Shown piece after piece: positions 30,401-39,659 of a stretch of 64,000 nt of DNA. Both the position numbers and the translations under genes were made by a program. A model generated the notes under the pieces. The model was given only the letters and a program-made list of their open reading frames with translations, ran no database searches and was not told where the DNA came from. The stretch is from contig NC_026742.1 of assembly GCF_000210295.1 (NCBI RefSeq), positions 1,240,001 to 1,304,000 of the forward strand, in the 5' to 3' direction. The DNA comes from Trypanosoma brucei gambiense DAL972. Taxonomy: Eukaryota; Euglenozoa; Kinetoplastea; Trypanosomatida; Trypanosomatidae. Positions within the stretch are counted from its first letter, which is position 1, and the number at the start of each line of letters is the position of its first letter.

Positions 30401-31833
30401 GCGATGCAGCGTGCCTGATCCGTGAGAAAAAGATGCTCGTCATCTCCAACAAAAATTGTGTGTTTGGTTGCGAAGGGCAGTACCACGCCTCGCAGATCAA
30501 ACACCTGTGTACCCTTGGGGATGAAGTCGCCGGCATAAGTTATTTCACCCATTGTTGGGTGCCTCCGTGTCACTGCCAGAGAATTACTGGAGCTCCAGGG
30601 ACAGCCATTCTGCAGCGCCTCCAGAAACACGGGCTGTTGTGTGAAAGGCAAGAGCTGCTTCTTTTCCTCATCACTGAGCCCACGAAACCCTCGAACGGTA
30701 TTTGAGCATTTCGGGGAACCACATTTGCATTCGAAAGGCGCAGGAAGCTCATATTGAAGTGTGGAGAGGTTGAGAGAGAGTTGGTCCCCAGGTTGAAGCA
30801 TCCGTAGCGACACAAGCCTGCCATCAAGAAGAACTGTATTGGCATCACAGCTGTGCGCAATGGACAAGCTGTCAATGACGACTCGGTGCGGGCGTATATC
30901 AAATCTGTCTACCTGCAACAGTACCGTGCCCGGTGGGACAAACTGCTGGGTGGCGATCTTACCATCAGAGGTCAAAGTAAGCACCGTTGACTTCTGCAGC
31001 CCAGCGAGTGATGCAGTTGGGGGAACCACCGCACTGTGTCTCTCCTTGATGGCGGCACACACACTCGGCAATAGTTGCGCTTGCTGCTCTGATCCAAGGT
31101 GGCGAAATCCACGGATAATACCGTAGCATGAAGTAGTTTTGCAGGCGCAGGAGAATGGATGCGCGATATCCCACTCGGTGCACAGGAAATTGCGTGTGAG
31201 TTGTTCTTCTTTTTCAATAGCTCGCGTAGCAACAGCGGATATGGTTGTTCCACTAATTTCAAGTTGAACGTTTGGTTGGCAAGAATGCCGAACGAATTCC
31301 ACACAACAAGAGGGTCGCAAGTACTTCTTACCGGGTAGTTCAATTGTACCTTGTGCAGGGAACGGCAGAAGAAGCGCTGTACTAGTGAATACGATGCTTC
31401 CTGCTTCGTGACTGCAAGTTGCTAGGGTTGCAAAGCCAGAGTCTGGCTTCCGTACGATTTCCACACTCTTTTGGCAGCAAGTGGCGATGAACCCGTCCGC
31501 AAGTGCCTGTTGGCGTACCTTCTCATCTGCGTAGGGAAATAAACGTTGTTGCTCGTCTTCTCTAGCGTTTTTGAAAGTAGAAACAGCGGAGCCCTGAGGA
31601 AGCTTTGCGCCGTCATATATCACCAAACAAGGGTTGACCACCACAAACTCATCTTTATTTATCTCCTGCGTGGCGATAAGGAAGTTATTAATGATGGTTG
31701 CGTTAAATTCTTCGCCTAGTACTATGCGGCGTTCGTCATCCAGGACAAGTTCGCCGTTCCCAAATGTATAGTTTGTGGGAATAGGGCATATCACCTCACC
31801 GATCTTGAAGCAGAAATTGGCTTTCATTGCCAT
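27484..31833 (-). CDS. giant protein of alternating tandem SET-like modules
   Basis: A 1449-residue protein with an ATG at 31831-31833. Type-A modules carry xHSCxPN at 183, 479, 774, 1071 and 1359 (the last HHCDPN). Each is followed by a GE-rich strand, TTEW or CTEW, a post-SET CxCx4C (C229/231/236, 527/529/534, 822/824/829, 1119/1121/1126, 1407/1409/1414) and an I(R/G)GF signature. Type-B modules, with HSCxAN-type motifs at 327 and 623, HHC at 920 and a degenerate copy at about 1211, alternate with them. The A-to-A period is about 295 residues. The N-terminal 75 residues look like a truncated B module. SET proteins are lysine methyltransferases using S-adenosylmethionine. The SET-type Tyr is kept in A3 (YDY, 512-514), A5 (FNY, 807-809) and A9 (FNY) but lost in A1 and A7. 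Function unknown; some modules may be structural. Confidence 0.88.
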   Translation of the reverse strand: MAMKANFCFKIGEVICPIPTNYTFGNGELVLDDERRIVLGEEFNATIINNFLIATQEINKDEFVVVNPCLVIYDGAKLPQGSAVSTFKNAREDEQQRLFPYADEKVRQQALADGFIATCCQKSVEIVRKPDSGFATLATCSHEAGSIVFTSTALLLPFPAQGTIELPGKKYLRPSCCVEFVRHSCQPNVQLEISGTTISAVATRAIEKEEQLTRNFLCTEWDIAHPFSCACKTTSCYGIIRGFRHLGSEQQAQLLPSVCAAIKERHSAVVPPTASLAGLQKSTVLTLTSDGKIATQQFVPPGTVLLQVDRFDIRPHRVVIDSLSIAHSCDANTVLLDGRLVSLRMLQPGDQLSLNLSTLQYELPAPFECKCGSPKCSNTVRGFRGLSDEEKKQLLPFTQQPVFLEALQNGCPWSSSNSLAVTRRHPTMGEITYAGDFIPKGTQVFDLRGVVLPFATKHTIFVGDDEHLFLTDQARCIAHSCEPNLRVVMDRSTKSGYCLSLRDIKLDEMLTYDYLTTEWELASSFRCICGTANCYGLIRGFRYLDARAQLRLWPHAARGVKSMFSRQRRGVLASLDDSLISIHETSGELRLMCDTTSGVKLFNVTDVQVIGDEVALDDIRVKHSCFANAVLLGRSVVLRRASLRGEAVTININHLCYTTTPFKCNCKGEHCVGEVSGFKGLTDEMKNAELICASPHVREAAVLDGFLVKSSSPLVEVKADVQMGQSTFAKSDIKKGTRFFRVNGLTLPFPTMHTILLSNRRHLLFGGGVQCLAHSCDPNTRVLTDNTARTIECIALRDIRKGEVISFNYLTTEWDMQYPFMCVCGSQKCYGWIGGFKHLGNDARQKLWNVTSTAIKSLVADTQSNPKGAWIQIASKRLMVCDEGTVHVATEMVAGTVVIEYSAVEVLDNFVYIDGVRLKHHCSPTAALIEKRVVLLRTVSAGDELNVNLNCLSYSLPEEIECKCCRFAQPHKVRGFKWLDEQDKEALIVFAQPDVRAAAIRDGFTSRSDSQLIGLRSCTAGLEVIAKTRVAAGTRLLATKGRSLPFPTPLTLQLGERRHLLPSGGAQFVSHSCDPNTCIHVDALNEAIEFETIRDIAVGEVVTANFVTTEWELHSPFQCKCNSSSCLHNIRGFKFLSSAQRSMLQRYITPAMRRLAGLTASVRLPPVLDVNQSRMLYAVSPVARKTVLLECTNIDIQPVQVAVGENGYIIQHKEEGNTVLVEGRFLALRSIEAGELLTVNMNYFVYDMKPLFPRAYSQHCLGFCHMEEDTKQQNLYLCEPPVRAQAMRDGWTVKSTSPLIEIRQNGDMGQTAYASTFIKKGVVLFDVSGFVVPFPTMYTICVGESRHLLFGEGAECIAHHCDPNVQVEVNEQKARLRFVTLREISKGEMVTFNYCTTEWVMNSPFVCLCGSSYCAGTIRGFSSLCEADQQRLWPITSYVVKRLLARDGE

Positions 31834-32660
31834 TTCTCCTCGCTCTTAGTTTATCCGTTACGGCAGCCTAAGCTACCCCGTTTTCAAATGTTTTTAAAGT
31901 AATCAAAATACCGAAAAACAAACAAGAAACAACACTGATAGGACGCAATATTACACCTAGGTTGTACCGCCACGCACCGTGACCTTGTTGCCGTTCGTTT
32001 GCTTTAGCTTCTTAACTTCCTTTTGTTATTTATTATCTTACTCCTTGGAGGGCGCCTCTCCTTCCTCCCTTTTCTGCTCGTCTCTTTCTATCCCTGATTT
32101 TAAATAACAAAACGATCGATACTGTTGCTTCACCGAGTCTAAACCCTATTGCAAAGGAATGAAATGAGTTCAAAGAGATCATGAAAGAAAAATAGAGTGC
32201 CAAGAAACGTCTAAAAGTGCAGATAACGATGTTGAGCAGAAATGACGATATATGGGGTTGGATTCTCGTTCCCATTTTTGTGTTTTCTGCACTACAGATG
32301 TCCCGGCAAACCATTGTTTGACCTAATGGGAAACGTTCTTTTTATTTGTTTACGCGTGGTGTTCAACACGACGCTCCAGCAACAGCAACGAACCACACAC
32401 ATACACACACACAAATATACTTTCCACAACTTTTGTCTACGATGTGTGTGTGTGTGGGTGGGTGGGTGTGGGTGCTCCCATCTTTCGGTATGAACATGGA
32501 GTTCAGCGGCGTAGTGCGCCTACACACACACGTTCTGGAAAAATAGGACCAAGTGAAACTAGACGTACAAACTTTTACAGAGATGTAACTACCACCCGCT
32601 CCTGTTGGAGTCACGTGAAGGAGCTCTGGTGGCACCAGAACGCTGTGGCCGAACACAGCA
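31834..32660. other. intergenic region with CA/GT microsatellites
   Basis: It contains a CA-rich run at about 32395-32412 and a GT/GGGT-rich run at 32442-32474. No gene seen. It is the 3' flank of the CLEC16A-like gene and 5' flank of the SET-module gene, with a U-rich tract (complement of about 31898-31935) suited to trans-splicing of the latter. Confidence 0.65.
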
Positions 32661-35126
32661 CTAATGGGGTGGCTCCGCGTTGAGGGCGCCACAAACAAGC
32701 GCTGCGCCGTGGCATCTACAATAGGCAGAACGTTCATTAGTTGTGTTAATGACTGATTGTGCCACCTTGCTGTGACGAAATGCGACGTGGAGCTGCATGG
32801 GGTTATCGGGATGAAAGTAAGTGAATACTACACTGAATGGCGTCCTAGAAAGGGCCGCCTGTACATAAACAGTCGGCATGGGGAACAGCACGGGCTCATT
32901 GACTATGTCTGCAGCGGAAGTTGACTCCATATCTCTGGGTTCCACGAAAATGATCTCTGTCTCTAAGAGAAGCATGTTCATTGGCTTTCCAATTGGTACT
33001 ACTTTTGAAGCTTTCCCAGGAGGTACAGCTACTTTTACAAGCTCGCAGCGAAACCGCGTTGTGGTACTTGATAGCCTGCCCACGGAGGCACCGACGCGAT
33101 GCTGAACTCCGTACTTCCTTAATCGAAGTATGAAACTGTCTTCTTGTTGCATCGTGTCATACAACATCCGGCGCACGCTTGCCCACATCATAAACTCTCT
33201 ATCCTTCTGTTCTGTTGGACTGTGTGCAGCCCGGTGGTGGTACGAGACGAGGTCCCCAATCACCCCCTGCACATCAGCTAGCCGCTGCGGATGAGAAGTA
33301 AGTTGCCGCTGACAGCACAACCGCTCCGTTGAGGAGTAGCCACCATACGGCAAAAGCGGAAGGAGTAGCGCCACCTCTCGGCCGAGTTTATCAAAGGAGT
33401 ACTCCACGCGGGGCTCTGCCCCATTACATACGCGCTCCATCTCAAGAAAAAGGGTTTCGCAGGCCGACCGAAAGCAGTCTTTATTAGCCATTAATAAGCC
33501 CCGGTTCCCGCTATTTTCATCGCTTCTACAATCCTTGCGACGAATTAAGGTGTCGTAGTACGCCAGTAGCCGGCGCCTTAAAACTCCCTCGCAAAGGGAC
33601 GCCAAAGCGACAGAAACTGTGCGCCGCTCTCGGGATTCTGGCACAAAAGTTTTTAGAAGGTTTAACGATAATTCGAACGCGGACAGTCGTGTCAACAGAC
33701 TACACGTAATAAACCTGTAAAGTGCACCCACCAAACAAATACACCACGGTTCCCGATGCGCGGTGCTTCCCATGCTGCTCTTCACATCCCTCAGGAACGT
33801 TTCATAGGACGGCAAAGCATCCACCGCCGTGCCCATACAACACTCTGCCGGGTCTTTGTCTCCGTCAAGCTGCTTCTTGGAGGGGGAAACCTCCACTTCG
33901 TTGTCGTCTCGGTCGCTGATTCGATCAGCAGTGCCGATTTCATTGCACAATCTCTCATCACTCATGTTTCCCCGCTCGTTGAATGCCCCAACATTCACGA
34001 TCGCTCCAAGCAGGACAACACCAGCAGAGAGACAATGCATACACCCCTTACTAAGGATGCGCCCAAGTAAACACTCAGCGGGGTCTGAACCCTTAGGACC
34101 GAGCAGTCCGTCGAACAGCACTTGGTGGATCCTGTTTTCTTTCCCCAGGAGAAGCCACCGAGTAATCACATAGAGTGCAAGAGCGGGTTGCATAACAGGG
34201 GCGAATGCTGACCTCGTTACGGTTGAAGACTTCATTGGTGCCTCAATCAAGGCCAGAAGAGGGTCAATGATTCCCGTCACCAGCGCAGGTCTGAGTTCCC
34301 TCTCCACAACCGTGGAAGACACCGCGAAGAGGTCGTTCACATAAAGTAAGTCATCCAACACATCCTCCGTCAGGCTTCTTATAGCGTCTACAGTGGGAAG
34401 TGGTGTTGCATCATCAGCATCACCAACGGCGTCGTGGTAGCGGTTCACTGCCTCCGAAAGTATCCCAATCTCAAGCCAAACATGTTTCGATATGATTCGA
34501 AGAATGTCTGGAAGGGCCTTCTCCATAAAAGACGTCAGAAACGTACTCTGAAGCCGCGCAACGCTAATTACCACTTGCCTGGCGGCTCCACGAGCCATAC
34601 GGTCGGACGTGTTGATCAGCTTGGCCGCGTAGTCAAACAAGGGGAACACACCCAGCTGTCGGATGAAAAAGAATTGAACCGTGGTTTCATCACATCGCAG
34701 CGCAAGCGACTTCAAGAAAGATACATATACCGATAAAAGTTCATCGTCATTTTCATTCAGGTCAATGGATATCATCTTGTTAAGGTGATTTTTACTGCAG
34801 ATATAATAAACGTTCTCCTTCATTGTAAGGTTGTGCAGCATCAAGGTAACAAAACGAAGCACCTCCGCTTTCACATTGGACGGTGACTCCACGTTTGTTA
34901 CTATACTTTCCAGCGTGGTTATCATGTCTAGCTCAAGAAAAACATCAAATGACGCATTGTTTTTTTTGTCGCCCCAGATTATCGCCTGTGCAAGCTCGCG
35001 CAAGATTTCAGAAATATTGTTGGTGGTGAAGGCTTGTGACTCATCTGTGGTTTTCAATGCCATACAGAGACGGCTGACATTTTCCTGAGAAAACTTTTCG
35101 TAGCTTTGGTTCTTAGCTTTCTGCAT
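32661..35126 (-). CDS. CLEC16A/Ema-like FPL-domain protein
   Basis: An 821-residue protein with an ATG at 35124-35126. The N-terminal region matches the FPL domain of CLEC16A (human), Ema (fly) and GOP-1 (worm). The matching parts are RFVTLMLHNL (91-100), SVYVSFLKSLALRCDETTVQFFF (split: 132-141 and 142-154), LGVFPLFDYAAKLI (158-171) and ARGAARQVVISVARL (178-192). Helical repeats follow. Residues about 380-420 are acidic and low-conservation, and the C-terminal 120 residues, including PFSVVFTYFHPDNPMQLHVAFRHSK, resemble a lipid- or protein-binding fold that I cannot name. Family members act in endolysosomal maturation, autophagy and mitophagy. Trypanosome homologues have no studied function that I recall. 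A pyrimidine tract and CAG lie 48-66 bases upstream. Confidence 0.78.
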   Translation of the reverse strand: MQKAKNQSYEKFSQENVSRLCMALKTTDESQAFTTNNISEILRELAQAIIWGDKKNNASFDVFLELDMITTLESIVTNVESPSNVKAEVLRFVTLMLHNLTMKENVYYICSKNHLNKMISIDLNENDDELLSVYVSFLKSLALRCDETTVQFFFIRQLGVFPLFDYAAKLINTSDRMARGAARQVVISVARLQSTFLTSFMEKALPDILRIISKHVWLEIGILSEAVNRYHDAVGDADDATPLPTVDAIRSLTEDVLDDLLYVNDLFAVSSTVVERELRPALVTGIIDPLLALIEAPMKSSTVTRSAFAPVMQPALALYVITRWLLLGKENRIHQVLFDGLLGPKGSDPAECLLGRILSKGCMHCLSAGVVLLGAIVNVGAFNERGNMSDERLCNEIGTADRISDRDDNEVEVSPSKKQLDGDKDPAECCMGTAVDALPSYETFLRDVKSSMGSTAHREPWCICLVGALYRFITCSLLTRLSAFELSLNLLKTFVPESRERRTVSVALASLCEGVLRRRLLAYYDTLIRRKDCRSDENSGNRGLLMANKDCFRSACETLFLEMERVCNGAEPRVEYSFDKLGREVALLLPLLPYGGYSSTERLCCQRQLTSHPQRLADVQGVIGDLVSYHHRAAHSPTEQKDREFMMWASVRRMLYDTMQQEDSFILRLRKYGVQHRVGASVGRLSSTTTRFRCELVKVAVPPGKASKVVPIGKPMNMLLLETEIIFVEPRDMESTSAADIVNEPVLFPMPTVYVQAALSRTPFSVVFTYFHPDNPMQLHVAFRHSKVAQSVINTTNERSAYCRCHGAALVCGALNAEPPH

Positions 35127-35531
35127 GTATGGTTCTTGATCGAAGAAGGAATAATGGAGTTATCCACGTAACTCCGCGGAAAGCTGAAAAGAAGTAGGTG
35201 TAGCGGCAGGCCATCCTTCACACCACGGGGGTTATTAAAGAGATGTGAAAACAATAGGCAAATAGCGTATTGTGATCAATAATTTCCATGATGTTCGATA
35301 GTCCCGCAGATGAAGGTGAATCAAACTTCCGACAAAAAGAATTTATACTTTTAGAATTGCTCACCGATAATGTGCAATAACACAAACTGGGCGAGACAGA
35401 TGACAGCAAAGTTAGCACGCACAAACGGAAGCTGGATGCGTTTAGTGCTTAATGCTATGAGCATTCCACCTGGAGCTCGCTAACGGTTCAATTATTTCAG
35501 GTCTTCTCTCCACATGTTGTTTTCAAAAATT
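35127..35531. other. intergenic region
   Basis: Short spacer holding the CLEC16A-like splice signal. No gene seen. Confidence 0.6.
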
Positions 35532-37340
35532 TCAGCACATACTTAGGGTACTATCCGTGGTTGTGGTCCTACCTTCATTTCCGTCCAAAAGATGCAACAA
35601 TAACAGGGCCCTCGCAACGTGCTCCCGTCGCGATCGGCGAGACACAAGGACGTGGTGCACCCCCGCCATAACAACTTCGGCGACACCCGTATTGAAGAAG
35701 TCAACAAACCCAACAAAGAACATTGATTCCGGGGCTCTCAGGCATTTGCCAATACCAAAAGTATCGTCTTGCTCATTCCACACGACAGACGCGATCAACT
35801 GGCCCATTGTACTGACCACAAATTCCACGCGTCCCGGTGACTCAGGGACAACGGCTATGCTAAGCAAACCGCTACTAAGCACATGACCCGGGCCGTACAT
35901 TGCCTTAACTGTGCTGTCCCCACCGGTATCACCACGATCATTAGTTGGCGGGGTGCAAGTACCATCAACATCCTCCCCAGCCAAGGCATACCGCTGCCTG
36001 TGCCGACAAAACACTATTCGACCCGGTGGGAGATCCGAGGAGGATTTGGAGCAATCGGAAAATTGACTTGCACTGCACTCACCCGAACCAAAAGTGATAT
36101 CGTTTCCACTGGCATCTGGTTTGCTTGCGGTATTCAAAATCCCCCATGATAGTGTGATGAACTGCTGCACATCACGAACCATCTGAACGGTGGATGCATC
36201 GCCGTTTACGTGGCGTATGACCATGATGTAACCCAAACTATCCAGAACAACAAGACTCGTTGGTACGAACTTACCGCTTTCATTTCGCGAGGTATATACC
36301 GGGCTGTTGTCCGACAACACCTTCAGCCGCCGTTGCAACTGTTCCACTGCATCGCTACCACATGGCACCACCTGGGCTTGCGCATCGGAGCTTTCCACGA
36401 AGGCGACGTCGGCTATTGGACCTCTACTACGACGAACGACGCTACTTCTGCCGTTGTACATTATAATCACACGACCTCTGGTTGTACCCATTGCTGCAAC
36501 CGCGCAAGGTGCTTCCCCCTGTTGTTTCTGCACTGTTAGAGCAGATACGATACCACCGCACGACGGACTAACTAACCACGGAGCAGTACACGGTGGTGCA
36601 TCGATAAGCCACATTGCCTCTAAGCTGCGTTCCTCCGTCTGTCCGGGACGGAAGTGGACAAATGAGAAACACCCGTTAATGACATTGTGTGGGTCCCCCG
36701 GCGTAAGTACGCGTTGATTGCGCCTTTTGTTGGGCCCGGTACTCGCCTCTTTCCGCTGTTCATCATGGTAGCAGCTGCAAAGCACAACGTATTCTCCGTC
36801 TTTCGCTGATACACTGAACAGTGGATTGTAGAAGAGCCGGACGAGGCGCTGTCGGTTTCTTTCCTTAAAAAAAGTGGTCTCATTCGCCACGACGATGGGA
36901 TTGTCTGGTGCAGAGAGGGTATCCAGCAGCGAGAAAAACAACGTCGTGACGTGGGGTTGCTGCTGATGCTCGTGGCTGCTTTCCCATGCAACAACAACAT
37001 ACGTTGTATCAGGGACAGTGTGCTCATGCTGCTGCGTAGAATCTGGTGTGCCGGGTGCACCATCTTCCCCAGCCCCTGGAAGAAACGCAACGATGGAAGT
37101 AATTCGCACGTGACCTTGTTCAACATTAGGTGACCACAATTTTACAGAGATGATGGTCCCATCGCGTTTTACGATGTCGGGCCCCAGCAGATGCACTTCG
37201 GTGTGTGATGCGATAACGCAACAACTGAAACCACTGAGACTGCTCGTGTCATATGGCACAATCGCAGCGCACCCAACGCATGTGGTGCCGGGAATGTCCA
37301 TGACTTCACCGCACGTTAGCGGCAGCGATGGCGCATCCAT
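35532..37340 (-). CDS. kaptin-like beta-propeller protein (KICSTOR-type)
   Basis: The protein has 602 residues from the ATG at 37338-37340; the frame opens five codons earlier at GTG. It has no membrane segments. It has strand-rich repeats with short insertions of low-complexity sequence (Ser/Thr/Gly), typical of a propeller. Segments match kaptin: CVIASHTEVHLLGPDIV near the start, VAAMGTTRGRVIIMYNG in the middle, and the C-terminal FVDFFNTGVAEVVMAGVHHVL, close to kaptin's [22 protein letters not shown], then an arginine-rich helix. Kaptin is part of the KICSTOR complex, which links GATOR1 to lysosomes in amino-acid sensing in animals, and was first described as an actin-associated protein. 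The match is at the level of motifs and length is larger than human kaptin (436). An unrelated FG-GAP or WD propeller is the alternative. Confidence 0.6.
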   Translation of the reverse strand: MDAPSLPLTCGEVMDIPGTTCVGCAAIVPYDTSSLSGFSCCVIASHTEVHLLGPDIVKRDGTIISVKLWSPNVEQGHVRITSIVAFLPGAGEDGAPGTPDSTQQHEHTVPDTTYVVVAWESSHEHQQQPHVTTLFFSLLDTLSAPDNPIVVANETTFFKERNRQRLVRLFYNPLFSVSAKDGEYVVLCSCYHDEQRKEASTGPNKRRNQRVLTPGDPHNVINGCFSFVHFRPGQTEERSLEAMWLIDAPPCTAPWLVSPSCGGIVSALTVQKQQGEAPCAVAAMGTTRGRVIIMYNGRSSVVRRSRGPIADVAFVESSDAQAQVVPCGSDAVEQLQRRLKVLSDNSPVYTSRNESGKFVPTSLVVLDSLGYIMVIRHVNGDASTVQMVRDVQQFITLSWGILNTASKPDASGNDITFGSGECSASQFSDCSKSSSDLPPGRIVFCRHRQRYALAGEDVDGTCTPPTNDRGDTGGDSTVKAMYGPGHVLSSGLLSIAVVPESPGRVEFVVSTMGQLIASVVWNEQDDTFGIGKCLRAPESMFFVGFVDFFNTGVAEVVMAGVHHVLVSRRSRREHVARALLLLHLLDGNEGRTTTTDSTLSMC

Positions 37341-37713
37341 GCAGTTGTGAGGCACCGCAGCCCGCTAATTGGTCTTGAAGAAGGTTTTATACGTATTTCC
37401 CCCCTTTACTGTCAGCGTTGGTACAGTTTCCAAAAAAAGGGAACTCAGTCGATGCAAAGGGAAAGTGATAAGCGAAATAGACCACAAAATAAACACTTCC
37501 ATCCCGGGAAAAATTAGTATTGACGTCGGCTCAACGAGTAACAACGATATTAGAGGAGTTTATAAACAGCAGACTTTGGTACAAAGGCGCTACACAATGA
37601 CGTCACATGATTCACGCTAAAGCCATGCGACTTTTGCTCATACCTACGGTTACTAACATCACTTTCCCCATCCATTCATCCATCCATAATATAGCACCTC
37701 GATTCACATACGC
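37341..37713. other. intergenic region
   Basis: Spacer of 373 bases; no gene or repeat seen. Confidence 0.6.
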
Positions 37714-38391
37714 TCACCAGATATGGGTCTTTCCACACCGTAACTTTACTAATTCATAACCCTTTTCATCCAGACTTTCCCTGATGTGTGCGAGAGCGGC
37801 GCGTTCTCTCCTTTCCTGTAGGAGAAAAGCCAGTTTATCTCCAGCCTCTTGGATATGAGCCAGACATGTGTTCCACCACAGTTTCATCCGAAAACCAGCT
37901 TCAGCGTGAAGCATGACGGTTTCATCAAGAATCCGCGCTCGCTTGCGGTCCAATTCCAGTTCATGCTGCTGCATCTTCTTTTGTAACTCTGCAAACGAAC
38001 TAGGGGCTGTGAATTCCGGCACGATATTTGGCCGTGGTTGTAATGCCACTCGATTTGACTCTATGATCCGCTGCAAATAGAGGTTTTTATTCCCATCCTC
38101 CAAGCTTGTGCTAATAGACTTACTTAACAAGTAATAAGCTGTTCCTATTGTCGTCGCCCCAACAAACATGGAAGCCACAAAAGCCTTGAGGCGCTTTGTG
38201 CTCACAAATGGCTTGGGCTCTACATACGGGAGCAGTAATTCTGGGGCCTCAGAAGCGGTCGGAGTGTAAACCGCTACTCTCTCACCTGTTCTTTCTGTAC
38301 TTGGTGCATGTGCTCCATCTGATTTTACGGTAGGTGCAGTTGCTTGTTTCTTCACGAGTGCTACGAGGACAGTTCTTGAGGAATGCAACAT
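37714..38391 (-). CDS. hypothetical single-membrane-helix protein, possibly mitochondrial
   Basis: A 225-residue protein with an ATG at 38389-38391; I do not recognise the family. The N-terminus (MLHSSRTVLVALVKKQ) is basic, with no acidic residue for over 20 positions, which fits a mitochondrial presequence. A membrane segment spans about 70-92 (FVASMFVGATTIGTAYYLLSKS). It is followed by a long helical region (100-215) rich in Glu, Arg, Lys, Leu and Ala, with ELQKKMQQHELELDRKRARILDE likely coiled coil. A single membrane helix with a coiled-coil domain on one side is compatible with several mitochondrial or ER tethering proteins, so no function is assigned. It lies directly upstream of the kaptin-like gene. 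Confidence 0.75.
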   Translation of the reverse strand: MLHSSRTVLVALVKKQATAPTVKSDGAHAPSTERTGERVAVYTPTASEAPELLLPYVEPKPFVSTKRLKAFVASMFVGATTIGTAYYLLSKSISTSLEDGNKNLYLQRIIESNRVALQPRPNIVPEFTAPSSFAELQKKMQQHELELDRKRARILDETVMLHAEAGFRMKLWWNTCLAHIQEAGDKLAFLLQERRERAALAHIRESLDEKGYELVKLRCGKTHIW

Positions 38392-38835
38392 TATAGCCGG
38401 TCCCTACGTACGCTTTGTTTTTCTCTTTTAAGTGAGTGCGTGTGCGTACGTGGAGAAAGCAAGAGCGGTGGGTAACACAAGTAGAGAGATTCCAAACGAT
38501 AGTGAGGATTTAAGAAAAACATTAATAAAAATAACGCACATCACAGAAGCAATGAATATACAGCGAACCCCGCCAGCAACGCGTTTCCCCCCTTTTCGCT
38601 TGGGCGTTATGCTCGTGTATGTGACGTCGTGTTCACACACACACACACACACACAGAAAGAGTAGGACTTATGTACAGGTTTGTGGCGCATCTTCCGCTC
38701 ACACGCCACGGTCGACCGGGGGTCACGGTGTTGTGCGTGTGGGTTCCCAGTAGAGGAAGAGTTTTACGCTTGACGAAACGGTGATGATAGGAGCCGGGTG
38801 TCTGCATGCGACGTCTTCCCTCCTCTTCTTTTTGT
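38392..38835. other. intergenic region
   Basis: It contains a CA microsatellite at 38634-38655. No gene seen. Confidence 0.65.
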
Positions 38836-39084
38836 TTAGAATTCCCATGTCTGTCGGCACATGGGGCATTCCGTGTTATCTTGCTCACGCTCAGCCCACC
38901 TTTCAATGCAGTGGATGTGGAAGGTATGAGTACATTTCCCCGTAACAATGGGGCAATCCTCCCCAGGGAAGCGGCACTGTGGGCAGCACGCCTCGAACTG
39001 CTGGCGACAAATGCCGCATGTGTCGTCCCGACAATCCCACACCCAACGGACTACGAAGTGGGCACTCTTCACTTTTATATCCAT
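38836..39084 (-). CDS. APC11: APC11, RING-H2 subunit of the anaphase-promoting complex
   Basis: An 82-residue protein with an ATG at 39082-39084. It begins with a short strand containing Trp14 and Trp16 (VVRWVW), as in APC11 and Rbx1. The RING-H2 ligands are visible in order: Cys23 and Cys26 (CGIC), Cys34 and Cys37, Cys44, Cys51, His53, His56 and His58-Cys59, and Cys73 and Cys76 (CPMC). The PGEDCPIVTGKCTHTFHIHC stretch and the length of about 84 residues fit APC11 rather than Rbx1, which is longer. APC11 is the catalytic E3 subunit that recruits E2 enzymes in ubiquitination of mitotic regulators such as cyclins and securin. A gene this small without a splice-conflicting ATG is well supported. 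Confidence 0.9.
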   Translation of the reverse strand: MDIKVKSAHFVVRWVWDCRDDTCGICRQQFEACCPQCRFPGEDCPIVTGKCTHTFHIHCIERWAEREQDNTECPMCRQTWEF

Positions 39085-39617
39085 CGCCGAAGCTTAACCT
39101 CCCTTTGCTTTTCCTTCACTGTACAGATATATACGTTAATATATATATATATATATATATATATGTACGTTTACGTGCACACGGGATTTGTTCTGTCAAC
39201 CTCAAGTTACTGAGATTAGTTAAAGTGTCGAAACAAAGCACAACGCAACCATAGTTGTTGGTAAATAAGTTAAATAAGCGACGCAGTTGTGAGCGGGAAA
39301 CAAAAGGAAAGCGAGTTCACGTAAATACCTGAGGTTGCTGCCTTTGGAAGTTTTTTTTTTCGCAGCGGCGCCCCCCCCCCCTTTCTCCCATATATGAGAA
39401 GACGGAAAAACGGCCCAGAACAGAACGTCTGCGCGCAAATGCACGCGTGTAAAGGGTTAAAGGCAATGATGATAAATATTCACCACAAAGTATTAGGGGG
39501 GAACTGGTGCCTTCACCACACACAGGGCAAATAAAAACCTCCGTTTCCCGCCAACTTCCACTCTCCGAATGCACATTAAAAAAGTAACAGTGATGATGAC
39601 GAACGCACATGTGAATT

Positions 39618-39659
<42 letters not shown>

